From an uncultured Clostridia bacterium (lineage in GTDB: Bacteria; Bacillota; Clostridia; Christensenellales; Borkfalkiaceae), in contig CALVXG010000002.1 of NCBI GenBank assembly GCA_944368925.1, forward strand, positions 62,001-126,000: 64,000 nt of DNA. The letters are read 5' to 3'. A model generated the notes under the pieces. It was not told the origin of the DNA. It searched no databases and was given only the letters and a program-made list of their open reading frames with translations. The translations under genes were made by a program, and so were the position numbers. This document shows positions 52,978 to 64,000 of this stretch, in pieces (position 1 is the stretch's first letter; each line of letters starts with the position of its first letter).

Positions 52978-54053
52978 AAGACATACTTGTAAAAACCGGT
53001 CGGTTTCTTCTTCGGATACTTTTCGGGATCGGGTCGTTTTTCAAAAAACTCTGGAAGCATAAGCAGGGCAGGATCGGTCTGATCATCGTGGGAATTTTAG
53101 CGGTCTGCGCCATTTTTGCGCCGCTGATCGCGCCGTACGATCCGTATGACGTGACCCAGCGTGCGGAAAAGGGACTTCTGCCTTCCTGGCAGCATCTGCT
53201 CGGCACGTCGATCACGACGGGGCAGGATATTTTCAGCATGCTGATCTACGGCACGCGCTCGTCTTTGAGCATCGGCGTAATTACGGGTATCACCATCGCG
53301 ATTTTGGGTTCCCTGTTGGGAATTGCGGCAGGGTATATCGGCGGCTGGGTGGATACGATCATCATGCGTGTGGTGGACGTTCTGCTTGTCATACCGACGC
53401 TGCCGCTCGTGATCGTGATGACGAACGTGCTCGGCACGAGCTATGTGGTGATCGTCATCGTATTTGCGGCGTTCGGCTGGACGGGACTCGCCCGCGTGAT
53501 ACGCTCGCAGGTCATGCTGATCAAGAACACGAACTATGTAAAAGCGGCGGAGCTGATGGGCGCGAGCAAGTGGTATATCATGTGGCGGCACATACTTCCC
53601 GCGGTGTCCAACCTTCTCATCATGAGCACGGCGCTCACGAGCGCGGGCATCATGGTGGCGGAAGCGGGGCTGAGCTTTCTCGGTCTCGGGAATCCCGAAG
53701 CGATCAGCTGGGGCAAGATGCTGGCGGACGCGCAGAGCAGCGGTGCGATGCTGTTCGGGCATTGGTGGAGCATTCTGGCGCCCGGCGTCGGGATCTTCCT
53801 TGCCGTATATTCGTTCATGCGTATCGGCCTGGCGCTGGAAGAGATCCTCAATCCCAGAATGCGCAAGGGCAGCAGCATGATCAAGGTGTTCAAGCATCTG
53901 AACAACAAATATCTGGAAGAAGTGTTTGCGTCGATGGACGACAACAGCAAGATGAAAGGCGAGTACGTAGCGGAGGGCGCGCAGGAAGAAGTAGCGGCGG
54001 CCGCGGAGGAGAAGTCGGAAACGGGAGTGAAAGATGAAAGCGCTGGAAGTTAA
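52974..54053 (+). CDS. Oligopeptide ABC transporter permease (OppC-type)
   Basis: A 359-aa permease, OppC/DppC family. It has the N-terminal segment FAPLIAPYDPYDVTQRA, the cytoplasmic EAA loop NYVKAAELMGASKWYIMWRH and about six membrane segments. The C-terminal about 55 residues are an acidic, alanine-rich extension not found in standard OppC. The extension overlaps the start of oppD by 20 bases. Confidence 0.92.
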   Translation: MKDILVKTGRFLLRILFGIGSFFKKLWKHKQGRIGLIIVGILAVCAIFAPLIAPYDPYDVTQRAEKGLLPSWQHLLGTSITTGQDIFSMLIYGTRSSLSIGVITGITIAILGSLLGIAAGYIGGWVDTIIMRVVDVLLVIPTLPLVIVMTNVLGTSYVVIVIVFAAFGWTGLARVIRSQVMLIKNTNYVKAAELMGASKWYIMWRHILPAVSNLLIMSTALTSAGIMVAEAGLSFLGLGNPEAISWGKMLADAQSSGAMLFGHWWSILAPGVGIFLAVYSFMRIGLALEEILNPRMRKGSSMIKVFKHLNNKYLEEVFASMDDNSKMKGEYVAEGAQEEVAAAAEEKSETGVKDESAGS

Positions 54054-55062
54054 AAATTTAAAAGTCGTCTTTCCGACCGCGATGGGCATCGTGCGGGCCG
54101 TGGAAGGCATCGACATTGAAATAGAGCAGGGAGAATGTGTGGCGATCGTCGGCGAATCGGGGTGCGGCAAGAGCGTTACGTCGCTGGCGGTGATGAAACT
54201 TTTGTCCACGCCTCCCGCGATCATGCGCGTGGATAAGATGGAACTGGGCGGAGTCAACATCAAAGATCTGAGCGACAAGCAGATGCAGAAAGTGCGCGGC
54301 AAAGACATATCGATGATCTTTCAGGACGCATTGACGGCGCTGAACCCGGTCATGCCGATCGGCAAGCAGATCGATGAAATTTTTCTTGCGCACGGAAATC
54401 TGAATTTTGAGACGGACGGCGAAGGAAGCGAGCACAAGCATTTCAACCGCAAAAAGGAAGCGAAGCGGCGCACCATCGAGGCGTTGAAACTGGTGGGCAT
54501 CAGCGATGCGGAAGTGCGTTACAAAGCGTATCCGCACCAGTTGTCGGGCGGTATGCGTCAGCGCGTGCTGATCGCGATGGCGTTTGCCTGCAACCCGCAC
54601 CTGATCATTGCGGACGAACCGACGACGGCGCTGGACGTTACCATACAAGCGCAGGTTTTGGATATTCTGAAAAACCTGCAAAAGGAGCGCAAGACCTCTC
54701 TGATGCTGATCACGCACGATCTTTCCATCGTGATGAACATGGCGGACGAGATCTACGTCATGTACAGCGGCAAGATCGTGGAGCGGGCGAAGACGCGCGA
54801 CCTGTTCGTAAAGCCGTTGCATCCGTACACGATGGGGCTTTTGGGATCGATTGCGCGGTTGGATGACGAGAGGGGACGCTTTGTGCAGATCCCGTCGTCT
54901 CTGCCGAATCCGATGCACAAGCCGCAGGGATGTTATTTTCATCCGCGCTGCCAGTATGCGACGGAAAAATGCAAGCAGGAAATGCCCTGTCTGGAAGAGC
55001 TGCCGGGCGGACGGTATGTGCGGTGTTGGAATTACAAGGAGATAGAACATGCAAAGAGATGA
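54034..55062 (+). CDS. Oligopeptide ABC transporter ATPase (OppD-type)
   Basis: A 342-aa ATPase. Walker A GESGCGKS, Q-loop in MIFQDALTALNPV, signature LSGGMRQRVLIAMA, Walker B LIIADEPTTALD, then ITHDLS. The C-terminal oligopeptide-transporter extension includes a Cys-rich stretch (GCYFHPRCQYATEKC) typical of OppD/DppD, proposed to bind an iron-sulfur cluster. Start codon sits inside the upstream permease gene; the oppF-type gene starts before its stop. Confidence 0.93.
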   Translation: MKALEVKNLKVVFPTAMGIVRAVEGIDIEIEQGECVAIVGESGCGKSVTSLAVMKLLSTPPAIMRVDKMELGGVNIKDLSDKQMQKVRGKDISMIFQDALTALNPVMPIGKQIDEIFLAHGNLNFETDGEGSEHKHFNRKKEAKRRTIEALKLVGISDAEVRYKAYPHQLSGGMRQRVLIAMAFACNPHLIIADEPTTALDVTIQAQVLDILKNLQKERKTSLMLITHDLSIVMNMADEIYVMYSGKIVERAKTRDLFVKPLHPYTMGLLGSIARLDDERGRFVQIPSSLPNPMHKPQGCYFHPRCQYATEKCKQEMPCLEELPGGRYVRCWNYKEIEHAKR

Positions 55063-56041
55063 AAAGCCCTTGCTGAAGCTGGAAAACATATGCGTTTCCT
55101 TTCCGGTGAAAAAGGATTTTCCTTTTCAGAAAAAGAGGTTTGTACGGGCGGTATCGGACGTATCGCTGGAGATTTTCCGCGGCGAGACGTTCGGTCTGGT
55201 CGGCGAATCGGGATGCGGGAAGAGCACGCTTGCGAACACGACGCTGGGGATTCAGAAGGTAGACAGCGGAAAAATATTCTTTGACGGGCAGGAGCTGACG
55301 GCGATGAATAAAAAGGAGCTCAAACAGGCGCGCCGCAGCATGCAGATGATTTTCCAGGATCCTTTTTCATCTCTCAATCCGCGTTTCAGTGTCTTTGACA
55401 TCATATCCGAGCCTTTGCGGATCGGCGGCGGTTACACGCGGGAGCAGATGCGCGAAAAAGTCGGGGCGTTGCTGCACGAAGTGGGGCTTTCCGAAGCGGA
55501 CATGGATCGGTTTCCTTCCGATTTTTCGGGCGGGCAGAAACAGCGTATCGGAATTGCGCGGGCGCTGATTCTCAAACCGAAATATCTTGTCTGCGACGAG
55601 CCCGTATCGGCGCTGGACGTTTCCGTACACGCGCAGATCCTCAATCTTCTGATGGATCTGCAGCAAAAATACGACATAACGTACCTGTTTATTTCGCACA
55701 ATCTGGCGGTGGTCAAGCGGATCTGCACGAGGCTTTTGGTCATGTATTTCGGAAAGACGATGGAATACGGCGACGTGGATAAAATTTTCCGCAACCCCGT
55801 ACATCCGTACACGCGCGCGCTGATGTCCGCCATTTTCGATACGGATATCGACAGCAAGCACGAGCGGATCCGTCTGCAAGGCGAAGTGCCCAGCCCGATC
55901 CATCCGCCGGCAGGCTGCCGTTTCTGCGGCAGATGCCCGGAAGAGGAAGGGTTCTGCAAAGAGGGAGAACCTCCTTTGGTGAAAGTGGAAGAAGATCATT
56001 TCGTGGCGTGCTTCAAATACAATAAACCCTTGGCGGAGTAA
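55049..56041 (+). CDS. Oligopeptide ABC transporter ATPase (OppF-type)
   Basis: A 330-aa ATPase partner. Walker A GESGCGKST, signature FSGGQKQRIGIARAL, Walker B YLVCDEPVSALDVS, then FISHNLAVVKRICTRLLVMY. Its C-terminal extension also has a Cys cluster (GCRFCGRCPEEEGFC). It overlaps the upstream ATPase gene by 14 bases, and a small membrane protein gene follows after 2 bases, so all probably share one transcript. Confidence 0.93.
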   Translation: MQRDEKPLLKLENICVSFPVKKDFPFQKKRFVRAVSDVSLEIFRGETFGLVGESGCGKSTLANTTLGIQKVDSGKIFFDGQELTAMNKKELKQARRSMQMIFQDPFSSLNPRFSVFDIISEPLRIGGGYTREQMREKVGALLHEVGLSEADMDRFPSDFSGGQKQRIGIARALILKPKYLVCDEPVSALDVSVHAQILNLLMDLQQKYDITYLFISHNLAVVKRICTRLLVMYFGKTMEYGDVDKIFRNPVHPYTRALMSAIFDTDIDSKHERIRLQGEVPSPIHPPAGCRFCGRCPEEEGFCKEGEPPLVKVEEDHFVACFKYNKPLAE

Positions 56042-56043
56042 AT

Positions 56044-56577
56044 ATGGTAAAAAAGCAAATGCTCGTACTGATCGCCGCCATCGTATGGATGGCGGCGGGC
56101 AGCAATATACTTCGGTTGGGGATCGCCGCAGCGCTCGTGGTGACCTGGGAATGGTGGATGGTGCTTGCGATGCTGGCGGTTTTCGGGTTGTTTTTCACGA
56201 TGTTTTTCATGATCGTGAAAAAACATCTGCGGCGCATCTACGGCTACGATTCCGACCGAAAACATTGTTTTTTAAAATTCTTTGACGTCAAAGCCTATAT
56301 TCTTATGATCGTCATGATGACAGGCGGCATTCTGATGCGCAGTTTCGGCATCATACCCGACCGCTGCACGGCCATGTTTTACACGGGACTGGGCACGGGT
56401 CTCACGATTGCGGGAATTTTGTTTTTGATCAACTTTATCTGCAACACGTTGCGGGAGAAAAAAGAGAAGAGCAAAGAGAGCGAAAAGAAAGAAACGCTGT
56501 CCGATGGAAAAGAGGACGCGAAAGAGAGTGCGAAAGACGAAGGACAGTCCGATGCGGCAAAAGACGCGCGGCAATGA
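56044..56577 (+). CDS. Membrane protein trailing the peptide transporter operon
   Basis: A 177-aa protein with four probable membrane segments (about 6-26, 28-52, 77-97, 105-125) and a highly charged Lys/Glu/Asp tail of about 50 residues. It begins 2 bases after oppF and has no separate promoter visible. The family is not recognised. It may have a role tied to the transporter, but proximity is the only evidence. Confidence 0.7.
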   Translation: MVKKQMLVLIAAIVWMAAGSNILRLGIAAALVVTWEWWMVLAMLAVFGLFFTMFFMIVKKHLRRIYGYDSDRKHCFLKFFDVKAYILMIVMMTGGILMRSFGIIPDRCTAMFYTGLGTGLTIAGILFLINFICNTLREKKEKSKESEKKETLSDGKEDAKESAKDEGQSDAAKDARQ

Positions 56578-56617
56578 CGTTTGCCGCCGTTAACGGCGCA
56601 AGACTGTCGGTTTTACG

Positions 56618-56644
56618 GCCTGCCGATCCATGGCAGGCTTTTTC
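56618..56644 (+). terminator. Terminator of the transporter operon
   Basis: GCCTGCC (56618-56624) and GGCAGGC (56632-56638) followed by TTTTTCG. Confidence 0.7.
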
Positions 56645-57000
56645 GTTTCCGAAAATTTTTGCGATCGCCGCACGGCGATCGCTTTTACTTTACAGGAGAA
56701 TACAGAAAAAGAAGATGGAAAGAGGACTTCTTACCCCTGCCGCGGCGCGTGTGCTGATTTTGTGTTCTGTATTTCAGAAGTTGATATTCCCGAAAATTCT
56801 TGCGCTGCTCTTATGCCAGTGTTTCGCCTGTTTTCGGTTGTGGTATTGTATGCCATGCTTAAAAAAGCTGAATCGAGTGTTTCCGAAAATTCTTGCGCTA
56901 TTCTTATGCTAGTGTTTCGTCAGTTTTGCGGTGCGGTTATTTTGTGTCATACTTAAAAAAAACCGGCTTATCCGTTTCCGAGATTTTTTGCGTTCGGAGT
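56640..57000. repeat. Degenerate tandem repeat of about 95 bp
   Basis: The phrase TTTCCGAAAATTCTTGCGCT recurs near 56787 and 56881, and shorter matches are near 56647 and 56976. Between the two best copies the following sequence is also alike (CTTATGC(C/T)AGTGTTTCG, then (A/T)TGC(C/T)T(T)AAAAAA-like), giving a period near 94 bp. The stretch between the transporter operon and the aldo/keto reductase contains no supported gene. Confidence 0.5.
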
Positions 57001-57070
57001 GCGGCGATTTTTCTTTAAAACTTCCGAATCATCGGCGCGAGTCCGACAAAAGCCGTCGCTTTTATGTATG

Positions 57071-57203
57071 GAGGAGGCCGCAGCCGTGTAAACGGCTGCG
57101 GCCTCCTCTTTTTTAAACGGGCGATTGGTATAAGGCAAAAAAAACGCCCGGATGTGCGGCGCAAAAAAAGCTTCTGCAAAGCACGCTTTGCAGAAGCTTT
57201 TTG
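57071..57203. terminator. Two bidirectional terminators
   Basis: GAGGAGGCCGCAGCCGT with its complement (57071-57108, then TTTTTT) and AAAAAAAGCTTCTGCAAAGC with its complement (57163-57203). The second ends the leftward aldo/keto reductase gene. Confidence 0.8.
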
Positions 57204-57222
57204 TTTTAAAAATGAATATACG

Positions 57223-58197
57223 TCAGCCGATTTTCCGTACAAACGGATGATAATTCAAGATTTTCTCGATTTCTTCCAGCGCGTCGGCGGGAATTTTGAA
57301 TCCGCTCGCGGCGAGGTTGCTTTCCAACTGTTCGGGTTTGCTTGCGCCCGTGATAACGGAGGAAATTTGCGGCAGGCGCAAAATCCAGGCGAGCGCGAGC
57401 ACGGCGAGCGGAACGCCGAGCTGTTCGGCGACTTCGGATAACTTTTCGACGGTTTCAAGGTTCTTGTCCGTGAGCAGGCGGTTGATCTGTTTGTCCGCCT
57501 GGTGGGTAGCGCGCGAACCTGCGGGCAAGGGCTGCCCCTTGCGGTATTTGCCCGTCAGAAGACCCTGTGCCAGAGGGGAGAACGGCACGATGCCGATCCC
57601 GTTTTCGCTGCAGATCTGAATGATCTCGTCTTCGATGTAACGGTCGACCATGTTGTACTGCGGCTGAATGACACTCATCGGGCGCAGGTGCAGTTCTTTG
57701 ATGACGGAGAGCGCCTTCATGATCTGCACGGGCGACCATTCGCTCACGCCGTAGTAGAGGACCTTGCCCTGGGCGACGAGATCGGAGAGAGTCTGCATGG
57801 TCTCTTCGACGGGCGTCGTCGGGTCGAAACGGTGGCAGAAATACAGGTCGAGATAGTCAAGTTTCATGTTTTTAAGGGAATTGTCGACCTGTTCGATGAT
57901 ATGTTTGCGCGAAAGGCCCCAGTCGTTGGCGCCGCGCCCTACGGGGAAGAACACTTTGGAAGAGACGACGTAAGAGCTGCGCTTGTAATCGCGAAGTACG
58001 TTTCCCAGGAATTTTTCCGCTTCGCCGCCGCTGTACGCGTCGGCGCAGTCGAAGAAATTGACGCCCGCGTCGTAAGCGGCGCGGATGCTCTGTCGCGCCG
58101 TTTCGGCGGCTCCGAGACCGTTGAGATCGGTCATCCAGCTTCCGATGGATATTTCGCTGACTTTTAAACCCCATTTCCCTAAATTACGATATTGCAT
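57223..58197 (-). CDS. Aldo/keto reductase
   Basis: A 324-aa NADPH-dependent TIM-barrel oxidoreductase. The catalytic tetrad is visible: D51 and Y56 in FFDCADAYSGG, a Lys in VVSSKVFF, and His in LDLYFCHRFDP. VITGASKPEQLESNL near the C terminus binds the cofactor. It is most like the Kv-beta/YghZ branch. GGAGCAATCTGTGT precedes the ATG. Monocistronic, with a hairpin terminator at 57163-57203. Physiological substrate unknown. Confidence 0.92.
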   Translation of the reverse strand: MQYRNLGKWGLKVSEISIGSWMTDLNGLGAAETARQSIRAAYDAGVNFFDCADAYSGGEAEKFLGNVLRDYKRSSYVVSSKVFFPVGRGANDWGLSRKHIIEQVDNSLKNMKLDYLDLYFCHRFDPTTPVEETMQTLSDLVAQGKVLYYGVSEWSPVQIMKALSVIKELHLRPMSVIQPQYNMVDRYIEDEIIQICSENGIGIVPFSPLAQGLLTGKYRKGQPLPAGSRATHQADKQINRLLTDKNLETVEKLSEVAEQLGVPLAVLALAWILRLPQISSVITGASKPEQLESNLAASGFKIPADALEEIEKILNYHPFVRKIG

Positions 58198-58306
58198 ACA
58201 CAGATTGCTCCGTATTTTTTTCTAATATTATAGTCTTTCCTGACAAAAAAGTCAATTCCTGCAAAAAAATTCATGAAATGTTCATGCAGGCGGGAAGGGG
58301 AAATTC

Positions 58307-58335
58307 TTGCTTTTTTCGGCGGTATGTACTATAAT
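58307..58335 (+). promoter_or_regulatory. Promoter of the DUF5677-like gene
   Basis: TTGCTT (58307-58312), 17-bp spacer, TATAAT (58330-58335), 35 bases before the ATG. Confidence 0.6.
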
Positions 58336-58370
58336 GCTCGTGTAAGAAAACGACGCAAGCGGGGGTCAAA

Positions 58371-59489
58371 ATGCCGAACATAATCGATCAGATGGAAGAG
58401 CACATATTTGCGGCGCAGCTTGCGCGGCTTTCGCGCATCACGGGCAGAAACGCGGATACGGCGTTTATTCAGCAGATGTACCGCCGCGTGAAGGAACAAT
58501 ACGTAAAAGAGCTGAAAAAGCGCAAGATTCAGCTTCGTGCGCTGGACGGGGCGCGCCTGGACGAGATCGTGAGCTACATTTTTTATTATCATTTGTTTCA
58601 CACGTCGCATTTGCCGCCCGAGCTCGTAAAAAAGGCGGAAGGGGATGAGAATTACCGCACCATGCTTGTGCGGGACGTCGCGGTCTATATCGTGATCAAC
58701 GAACATCTCAATGTGGAAAAGATATCGAACACTTCCGAGTATTCGCCCGAGATCGCCGCATACAATATGGCGTGCAGTTATTCGCTGTATATTCTGGGAA
58801 GTTTCCGAGGTGCGGATCGCCGCATGAACGGGATCAACAATCTTTTCAAGAAATCGATGGTGACGATCAAGAGCGTGATTCATCTTTTGGCGGCGGGCAA
58901 CAGCTGTGACGCGGTCATACTCTGGCGGCATTTGCACGAGCTGGAATGCGTGCTGATCGTCTTATGCACGAAAGGGGAAGGGTTGTTTTTCCGCTATATA
59001 AAGCACATGGAATATTTCGACATGGAAGGCAATCCGCATGCGGAGGAATTGCAGCAGCGTCTGTCCGAGGAATGCAAGGCGTTCGGCGTAAAGGAACGGA
59101 ACGCATTCATCAATTACGGCTGGCTGGAATATGTGGACGGCTTCCGCGAAGGGTTCGGGAAAGAATACCGCTTGAACTTCAAAGACGGCCTGCAGAAGAT
59201 CGCGGGGCAGAGCGCGCGGCACGCGGCGTATGCGAGCGCGAGCAAGATCCTGCATCCGTCGGCGTGGGTAGTGACGATACGGGACGATAAGTTTTACAAA
59301 TTCACGGTTTTCGAATTGTTCCGTTCTCTCGTGAACATTGTCACGCAGATCAAGGGGTACGCGGTGCGTTATCGGGAATTTTCCGTAAAACCTGCGGAAT
59401 GCGACGGCTATGCGCGTACGATCGACGGGTATCTGAACATGATCGCCCGCAACAATAAGATCATTGCCGCAAAATATGCAGTAAAATAA
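58371..59489 (+). CDS. DUF5677-like hypothetical protein
   Basis: A 372-aa cytosolic, mostly helical protein. The middle stretch (VTIKSVIHLLAAGNSCDAVI, then LWRHLHELECVLI) has the layout of DUF5677 proteins, which carry repeated-helix cores with conserved His and Arg and are common near defence or stress genes. The C-terminal LHPSAWV fits the same family's second conserved segment. No catalytic function is known. It has its own promoter and is followed by a terminator at 59575-59607. Confidence 0.6.
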   Translation: MPNIIDQMEEHIFAAQLARLSRITGRNADTAFIQQMYRRVKEQYVKELKKRKIQLRALDGARLDEIVSYIFYYHLFHTSHLPPELVKKAEGDENYRTMLVRDVAVYIVINEHLNVEKISNTSEYSPEIAAYNMACSYSLYILGSFRGADRRMNGINNLFKKSMVTIKSVIHLLAAGNSCDAVILWRHLHELECVLIVLCTKGEGLFFRYIKHMEYFDMEGNPHAEELQQRLSEECKAFGVKERNAFINYGWLEYVDGFREGFGKEYRLNFKDGLQKIAGQSARHAAYASASKILHPSAWVVTIRDDKFYKFTVFELFRSLVNIVTQIKGYAVRYREFSVKPAECDGYARTIDGYLNMIARNNKIIAAKYAVK

Positions 59490-59574
59490 GGTTAATTCCC
59501 GCAAACTTTTCCGCACTGAAAAGTTTGCGTCAGAAGTAAAAAAATAAAGAAACTACCGCTGTAGCGGCGGAAAG

Positions 59575-59607
59575 AAAAGAGGCGCCCCGTTGGGGACGCC
59601 TCTTTTT
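59575..59607. terminator. Terminator between convergent genes
   Basis: AGAGGCG...CGCCTCT with CCCC/GGGG inside, flanked by AAAA and TTTTT; it serves the DUF5677-like gene and the leftward collagen-like gene. Confidence 0.75.
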
Positions 59608-59610
59608 ATA

Positions 59611-62213
<2,603 letters not shown>

Positions 62214-62334
62214 AAGTGAAACCTCTTTGGTAGGATAAAAGTGACCTGTGTTATTATCATACGGAAAATTTTTAAGGAATGTGCAAAAAACCTTTGCTTT
62301 TTCTGAAAATTTTGGTATAATAAATAAATGAAAT

Positions 62335-62411
62335 GTATCCGTAGCTCAGTTGGATAGAGCGTAGGACTCCGACTCCTAAGGTCGCAGGTTCGACTCCTGT
62401 CGGGTACACCA
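62335..62411 (+). tRNA. tRNA-Arg (CCG)
   Basis: A full cloverleaf: acceptor GTATCCG/CGGGTAC (one G-U pair), D-loop AGCTCAGTTGGATAGAGC, anticodon stem TAGGA/TCCTA with loop CTCCGAC (anticodon CCG), T-arm GCAGGTTCGACTCCTGT, encoded CCA. The promoter -10 TATAAT is at 62316-62321. Confidence 0.95.
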
Positions 62412-62417
62412 AGTAAA

Positions 62418-62470
62418 ACACCTGTTGCCGTCTGGCCATCTGGGTTCGGATCGCAACAGGTGTTTTTTTA
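62418..62470 (+). terminator. tRNA terminator, copy B of the dispersed hairpin repeat
   Basis: ACACCTGTTGC (62418-62428) pairs with GCAACAGGTGT (62453-62463), followed by TTTTTT. The unit is the inverted counterpart of 14324-14369. A second hairpin, AAAGGGCGC...GCGCCTTTTTT, follows near 62545-62572, again like the sequence near 14460-14483. Confidence 0.75.
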
Positions 62471-62720
62471 AGTGATCGCGTTAAGAGAAATATTCATCGG
62501 GAAAGGCGGGCAAGACGGTAATTTATCCGAATATCTGTTCAAGAAAAAAGGGCGCGTCTTGCGCCTTTTTTGCGTGTACGTATTTTGAATATTTACGACT
62601 TAATAGGCTTATGTGCCATTGCTCTTTTTTTGTGAGTTGGATCGGGTATAGATGTTTTGATCGGTGATGAAAATGCAGATACGTATTTTGAAAATAAAGA
62701 AAAGAATATCGGAGGAAGTA

Positions 62721-62749
62721 TTGACGAAGGGAGCCGTATGTGTTATACT
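62721..62749 (+). promoter_or_regulatory. Promoter of the last gene
   Basis: TTGACG (62721-62726), 17-bp spacer, TATACT (62744-62749), followed by AAGGAGAGG before the ATG at 62802. The rest of 62475-62720 contains no supported gene. Confidence 0.65.
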
Positions 62750-62801
62750 GTAACAAACGTCTTTTGTCCGAGAGGGGAGGGGCGAAAAAAAGGAGAGGAT
62801 T

Positions 62802-64000
62802 ATGAAGGGACGGGAAAAAGCGGCAGAGGGAGATATGCAAACTGCGGCAAGTGTCGGCGCATGCGTGAAGAGATTCGGAGCGGCGGTGAAGATCTGGACG
62901 GATCGGTATCTGCTTCGTATATTTGCGCTTATGGCATCGTTGCTGGTATTTGTGGCGGGATGTTTTATGCAGATTCGGTTCAAGCCGGCGGAGCAGGTGC
63001 AGACGAGCATGTCGGTCAGCGGCTCTTTAGGGCCGGACATGTCGGAAATCGCGATGGCATTACTCCAGGATGCGGAATTTGACCAAGGAATGTTTAACGG
63101 GATATCTTCGTTGTTTGTGGGGTTTGACTTGGAAGAAAACAGCGAAAAATACCAGGAAATGACGAACAAGGTTCAGGAGGAGCTGAACGCTTTTTTAGCG
63201 GACAACATGGATCTGGTGCTTGAATTGAGCGCCATATACAGTTCTTCTGAAGTCAACGGGAAGGAAGCGGTACGGCTGTTTAACGAATTGGAAAGTCGGC
63301 TGGCGGGTGCGTTAAGCTCGACGAACCTGATCGTATTGGACAGACTGGAAGCAGAAGTTGCTTATTCGTCAGCGGAAACTCCTACACTTGCGCAGGAAAA
63401 GCTTGCGAACGAGATGGTGGTTCGTTCGGTGTTGTTGGCGCTGACGGCGGCGGTATATTTGTATTTGCAGATTGTGGCGTTAGTGTGTCTCATACGGGCT
63501 GCGGTCGATCTTATCAAAAAGAGGAAACCGGGCTTTGGTTTTTACGTCATGTATCTGATCGGATTTTTCGTATTGTTCCTGCTTGGTCAGCTGACGGCGA
63601 CGGGGCTGAACGGGGCGGCTTTGGCGAGTTTTGTACTGGCGAGCGTGTTTGGCGGACTGCAGGTTTTGGGACATATGCTCGTCAACGCGGAATCGGGAAC
63701 GGAAGCTGTCGGGAAGGCGGTATCCTTTGTGTCGGCGGGATTTTTGTTCGCGGCGGCGTGTCTGTTCGGGGCGCAGATGTATAATTTCGGTGTCGTGTCG
63801 GATCAGCTCGGCGCGGTTTTGGGTCTGAATTGTTTTAACGGCTATACTTTCCAAGAAGGGGAAGCGACGTATATGCTGCTCGTGAACTATCTGCCTGCGG
63901 CGTTGCTGCACATTGCGGGGCTTGTTTTGGTTCTGATCGCCCTTTTCCGTACGCTTGGATCGGTTGTTTCGGGACGTTCGCGCGGAATGATTTTGACTGC
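62802..64000 (+). CDS. Polytopic membrane protein, cut by the window end
   Basis: Reading from the ATG at 62802 (preceded by AGGAGAGGATT) the frame stays open for 399 codons to the window end. TM1 is near residues 45-63 (FALMASLLVFVAGC). A long extracytoplasmic, acidic loop (about 70-205) follows, then at least five more membrane segments (about 210-230, 250-270, 272-300, 310-335, 360-385). No family is recognised. The large loop after one N-terminal helix followed by a helical bundle is reminiscent of export or adhesion-linked permeases, but that is only a topology remark. Confidence 0.75.
   Translation, partial: MKGREKAAEGDMQTAASVGACVKRFGAAVKIWTDRYLLRIFALMASLLVFVAGCFMQIRFKPAEQVQTSMSVSGSLGPDMSEIAMALLQDAEFDQGMFNGISSLFVGFDLEENSEKYQEMTNKVQEELNAFLADNMDLVLELSAIYSSSEVNGKEAVRLFNELESRLAGALSSTNLIVLDRLEAEVAYSSAETPTLAQEKLANEMVVRSVLLALTAAVYLYLQIVALVCLIRAAVDLIKKRKPGFGFYVMYLIGFFVLFLLGQLTATGLNGAALASFVLASVFGGLQVLGHMLVNAESGTEAVGKAVSFVSAGFLFAAACLFGAQMYNFGVVSDQLGAVLGLNCFNGYTFQEGEATYMLLVNYLPAALLHIAGLVLVLIALFRTLGSVVSGRSRGMILT

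Overview
The window looks like a chromosomal segment of an uncultured, probably gut-associated, anaerobic Clostridia-type member of the Bacillota. The evidence is strong GGAGG ribosome sites with ATG, GTG and TTG starts, near-consensus sigma-A promoters, a class III fructose-1,6-bisphosphatase, B. subtilis-like ylb gene order (rsmD, coaD, ylbJ, ylbK) and a collagen-like BclA-type surface protein. Most of the backbone has mid-GC codon use; assignment below class level would be a guess.

Region 1 (1-14.4 kb) is accessory DNA. A leftward three-gene restriction-modification operon (two N6-adenine methylase-like proteins and a GIY-YIG-like/helicase/Tudor-like protein) is headed by what looks like an invertible promoter. 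A 180-bp segment (5280-5459) is bounded by 24-bp inverted repeats, carries a TTGCGT-17-TATAAT promoter that currently points away from the operon, and lies directly beside a tyrosine recombinase gene. This is the strongest candidate for an undescribed system here. Beyond it are repeat-rich, gene-poor DNA, small sigma-like HTH proteins, a large serine recombinase, an IS3-like remnant, and an AT-rich, decayed Gabija-like defence locus (internally deleted OLD nuclease plus a twice-frameshifted UvrD-type helicase).

Region 2 (14.7-41 kb) is mostly backbone: a small membrane operon containing a YugP-like protein without its zinc-protease motif, the radical SAM/TIGR03915 DNA-repair pair, a two-component system, fructose bisphosphatase, tRNA-Pro, a LacI regulator, a YoaK-family membrane protein, a MarR-controlled heterodimeric ABC exporter, a GDSL hydrolase, an Xre membrane regulator, and a run of housekeeping genes (alr, 5-formyl-THF cyclo-ligase, rsmD, coaD, DAHP synthase, pheA, ylbJ, ylbK, rarA).

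Region 3 (41-64 kb) begins with a possible structured small RNA. A complete histidine-degradation operon follows (hutH-hutU-hutI-ftcD-fchA), driven by a consensus promoter with an attenuator-like hairpin in its leader. Next come a lipoprotein gene, an unknown gene, a five-gene oligopeptide ABC transporter with a trailing membrane protein, an aldo/keto reductase, a DUF5677-like protein, a glycosyltransferase/collagen-like protein pair, tRNA-Arg and a membrane protein cut by the window end.

Functionally, the hut operon turns histidine into glutamate and a folate-bound one-carbon unit, and the neighbouring Opp-type importer could supply peptides. The accessory block records phage or plasmid defence: one system apparently phase-variable and one dead.
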